Shown one piece after another: positions 61,160 through 64,000 of a stretch of DNA of 64,000 nt. Both the position numbers and the translations under genes were made by a program. Below the pieces are notes generated by a model. That model was not told the DNA's origin and made no database searches. It was given only the letters and a program-made list of their open reading frames with translations. Each line of letters begins with the position of its first letter. Position 1 is the stretch's first letter. This stretch comes from Maniola hyperantus (taxonomy: Eukaryota; Arthropoda; Insecta; Lepidoptera; Nymphalidae): positions 121,221 through 185,220 of the forward strand of contig NW_027189033.1 of the NCBI RefSeq assembly GCF_902806685.2, read 5' to 3'.

Positions 61160-61334
61160 AGTAAATATTTACTGATGATTAATTTGTGTTCTATTTTAAT
61201 TTACGTCTGACGTCTAGCCGTATATTCGTAATTTATATGATAGTGATGTTGACATTGAATCATTGAATATTGTTTTACGAGTGATGAGTCATCTTACTTT
61301 TTTTTTAGTTATGTTCTTGAGGCATTTCCTATGT

Positions 61335-61358
61335 AAGTACTTCGAGAACGAAGTACTT
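61335..61358. other. Hairpin AAGTACTTCG-AGAA-CGAAGTACTT
   Basis: Perfect 10-bp stem with an AGAA loop, followed by TTCAGGTTGGCCGAATAG. A related hairpin with a changed but still perfect stem is at 63118-63137, followed by TGTCAGTTTGGCCGTATAAG. Confidence 0.75.
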
Positions 61359-62703
61359 TTCAGGTTGGCCGAATAGATGTATATAATTTATTTATGTGTT
61401 ACATAATGACAGAGAGAAAAGAAGGAAAAAAAAGAACCAAAAAAAAAAAAGAAAAAAAAAAAAAATTTTTTTTGTTGTAATTTTGTTTCAAATTAAGAAC
61501 AATACAGAAATACATATTGCATCATTCGTTAAATGTTGATGATTCATTGATCAGAAATTGTGATTAGCATGGCCATTTTGTTTTTTTGCTATTGACTTTG
61601 CATCGGAGTTCTCACTCGCGAAACGTAGAGATGAAAGATTTGTGATACCTACCTACAATAATTAAGAAATTTGTTGGAGTTTATTTTGTAGTTTTTATAT
61701 AAGGATAGGTTAGGCTGCTGATGTCTTATCCTGTTGCTATGCCGCTAAGTCTAGTAGCTACTGATTGTTTGATGTCATTGTTTTTTTATATATACCCACC
61801 GTTATGTAATGTGATGTAATGGAGCTGCCAATCCACACTTGGCCAGCGTGGTGGACTATGGTTAAACCTGAAACTTAAATTTAGAATATTGGAATTTAGA
61901 GATTATTGACTACCCACTTGTGTTTAATATTTTTTAATGCCGTATTTTGTTGTTTTGTTTGAATAATACTTTTGATTTTTTGACGTTTTTGATGTTTGAA
62001 GTGTTTAACTATTTTTGATATTGATTACTTCTTTGACGATCTTTTTAATGTAAATTATTTTGTGGTATTTTTTGACATTTTAGTTTTTGATACCTACCTT
62101 TATGTTTTTATTTACGATCTTTTTGGATTTTTATATTTTATTGTGGAAAAATGTTTTGGTATTTATTTAAAAAGGAAGGTTGTTGGCACATCATTGGATG
62201 TGGGAAGCAACAAATGTTTTTGTATAGTCCAAGGACTGATTGCAGATAGACAAAAAGAGATTGAATAGAAAATATTTTTGAAAGTAAATAACGATAATTA
62301 GATAAGTTTACTCTTTGATTATTTTTACTTCTTCTAACATAGTAGTTAGTTTTGTTTTGATATATCTTACATATAATTACTTTTATATACCTACCCTTTG
62401 TTTTGACTTTGGTACTTTAGGAGTAAGAGTCGATGGTATTTTATTATTTTTGCAAAATTATTAACTTGAAATTGAAAAAAAGTTCTTATGATTTAACTTA
62501 TTTTGAAATATTAATATTTTTGTAACTTTTTCATTTTGATGGTTCTTTTTTATGAAACATATTATTTTAAATTCTGATAATTTACAATTTGTTCAGTTGC
62601 AATTTTTCTTTGTTTAATATTCATCTCTATATTTTATTGGAATTATTTAAAACTTTGATCAAATGTTCGATCAATGGAAAAATTGTATAGTGATATATGG
62701 ATC

Positions 62704-62910
62704 AAAACCAATGGTGTTAAGGGACAATTTTATGATGGTTTACGATGTTGCCTTAAAACCAATGGTGTTGAAGGATATTTTGTAGATGATACTTTAAAAC
62801 GTTGGAACCAACGGTGTTGAAAAGTATTTTTATAATATCGCTTTAATACCAGTGGTGTTAAAAATATTTTTTGATATTGGTTTAAAACCAATGGGGTTAA
62901 AGGATATCTT
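62704..62910. repeat. Degenerate ~35-55-bp repeats (TTAAAACCAATGGTGTTRAAGG)
   Basis: Five diverged copies begin at about 62703, 62752, 62798, 62841 and 62880, each followed by GATATTTT-like sequence. Spacing is irregular. Confidence 0.65.
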
Positions 62911-63117
62911 GTTTGGAAACATTTATGTGCTGTGGCGAGAAAAATATTTCTTGTATTTTTGAGAGTAAACTGTGTGGTAATTTTGTATGTCACACACATG
63001 TTTAAAATGTTTTTTTAAATTTTGTTGGAAGCCACAGACATGTTGTTTGAAAAAAAAAAAAAAAAATGTTTTGATGTTGTTAAAAATTTACTTTACGAAT
63101 TGTTTGTTTTTATTTTG

Positions 63118-63137
63118 TTGCTTCGAGAACGAAGCAA
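63118..63137. other. Hairpin TTGCTTCG-AGAA-CGAAGCAA
   Basis: Perfect 8-bp stem with the same AGAA loop as 61335-61358. It lies 15 bases before the second LTR-like repeat. Confidence 0.75.
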
Positions 63138-63152
63138 TTGTCAGTTTGGCCG

Positions 63153-63994
63153 TATAAGATAAATGGTTAGAGTTGCTATTTATTTCTTGAAATTGCTACT
63201 AAACTCTTTAGATTTTGCTTAAGAATTAATTCTAAACCATTGACATTTTATTTGTAAACAGAGGCACGTCAAAATGATAGACAAAATACTACAGACGTAA
63301 CAGATAATATATAGCAGCTAATCCAAAGGTCTTACATGGTGAAAGTGATTTTATTATATTTTAGAAGTAAAGTAATTGTAGATTTAAATAGAGTATAATG
63401 TGGAATTTTGAAGTGTATAAATTTAAAAACTAAAGTTTAATCTCTATTGTCGACTCTATTGAATTTGAGTTTTATATGGTATCATTATACTTATGGAAAG
63501 GGTAGCCAAAGGGCTATAAATGGCTCTGCTTTGACGGTAGACATCATTAATTTTCCTATTTTTAAGAAGAAGCTGTGACATACCTACAGGTACGATATTG
63601 TTGATTTTATATTTCTATTGTTGTAACTATGTATGTTGATTTATGTATTGTTCAAATGTGTAATTGGTATTTCAAAATAGACACCACCCGAGTTTTTTCT
63701 TGCCAGTTCTTATCTCTCGGTAGATAATATGCTTTTTAAACGAACTGGCGGTAGATTTTCTTAAAGGAAATATAAATATTTAATGGATAAGCAATAAGTA
63801 ATGGTAAAGATAAACTTTGATTTGGGAGGGAGTTTTCCCTGAATAAAACAGTTTATTTCCTTATACAATCTTTATTTTGTCTCCTACCTACAACCACGCC
63901 CTAGCTTAGTGATAACGAACTACAGGTATTAGACTCTCAGGTAGGTGATTCCCTGACTCTATTGTTCTCTATACTCTGCAGGGCTAATCTAGCA
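63153..63994 (+). repeat. ~840-bp direct repeat (LTR-like), copy 2
   Basis: Matches 56037-56872. From about 63590 on, differences are mostly one- to three-base insertions or deletions, many in homopolymers. It ends GGCTAATCTAGCA, then CGTGCA at the window edge. Confidence 0.7.
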
Positions 63995-64000
63995 CGTGCA

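Larger units (their letters stand above)
57531..61190 (-). mobile_element. RTE-like LINE, minus strand, ORF2 intact
   Basis: In element sense: a partial ORF1 (61159-60683), ORF2 (60613-57671), and a 3' UTR with AATAAAGG (about 57555) ending in an A/T-rich TTTTATTTTATTTATTTTTA simple tail near 57531, as in RTE elements. No clear target duplication. The 5' end is uncertain (about 61160-61300) and probably truncated. Confidence 0.85.
61191..63107. other. T-rich intergenic sequence, no gene found
   Basis: Includes an A/G then A run (61415-61466), a SINE-tail fragment (TTGGCCAGCGTGGTGGACTATGG at about 61839-61861), a hairpin at 61335-61358, and degenerate repeats at 62700-62915. The 90-codon frame at 61996-62268 is phenylalanine/aspartate-rich low-complexity read-through of T-rich DNA. 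Nothing supports a gene. Confidence 0.5.

Noticed and set aside
61996..62268. 90-codon frame rich in F, D and Y
   Set aside because: Composition is that of T-rich DNA (TTT, GAT, TAT); no family likeness or gene signals.

Overview
This is nuclear DNA from an insect, almost certainly a moth or butterfly. It carries many copies of repeats typical of lepidopteran genomes: Helitron-like/SINE-like units ending in a CGCGGACGAAGTCGCGGGC-type 3' end, tRNA-derived SINEs with a B box, and CCGACTTCC/AGGGTTCCGTAC repeats. It also holds a collinear block of A+T-rich insect mitochondrial DNA in the usual lepidopteran order. I see no convincing host protein-coding gene. Nearly everything recognisable is transposon or transferred mitochondrial DNA.

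Layout. 1-3119 is an array of nine Helitron-like units with (CTGA)n tracts, ending in a large palindrome. 3120-25405 is a nuclear mitochondrial insertion (NUMT) running rrnL, trnL1, nad1, trnS2, cytb, nad6, trnP, trnT, nad4L, nad4, trnH, nad5 (partial). About 6.5 kb is mitochondrial; the rest is transposons that landed in it. nad1 is split by a Gypsy-like LTR element (255-bp LTRs, ATAT target duplication) whose 5' LTR is itself split by a 5.8-kb R1-clade LINE (12-bp duplication). cytb is split by a second Gypsy element in minus orientation (335-bp LTRs, TGAAT duplication). Taking each duplication once, nad1 and cytb keep their mitochondrial reading frames, and nad6 is also open. nad4L, nad4 and nad5 carry stops or frameshifts. 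nad5 breaks into a truncated LINE with a poly-A tail.

25406-33811 is repeat-rich filler: the LINE tail, a pair of 156-bp direct repeats, SINEs, and the last domain (restriction-like endonuclease) of another LINE. 33690-50150 is a nest of about five levels. A dispersed AGGGTTCCGTAC-type repeat is split by a Gypsy element with 1.47-kb LTRs that has lost its reverse transcriptase. Its 3' LTR is split by a DNA transposon with CGACACTGTC inverted termini. That transposon holds a short LINE-tail fragment, which is split by a complete Gypsy element with identical 668-bp LTRs and intact gag and pol.

50151-57530 holds an 18-bp satellite, more SINEs (one pair head to head), a MITE with a CAG duplication inside a LINE tail, and long stretches with nothing recognisable. 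57531-61190 is a minus-strand RTE-like LINE with an open 980-codon endonuclease/reverse transcriptase ORF. It lies between two ~840-bp direct repeats (56037-56872 and 63153-63994) that look like LTRs or a duplication. The second runs to the window end and is rich in small indels.

How the parts relate: the elements are not cooperating genes but a stratified record. Each insertion breaks an older sequence and its target duplication fixes the order. LTR identity gives relative ages: the complete Gypsy is youngest (668/668), the two in the NUMT are young (254/255 and 334/335), and the RT-less one is somewhat older (about half a percent different).
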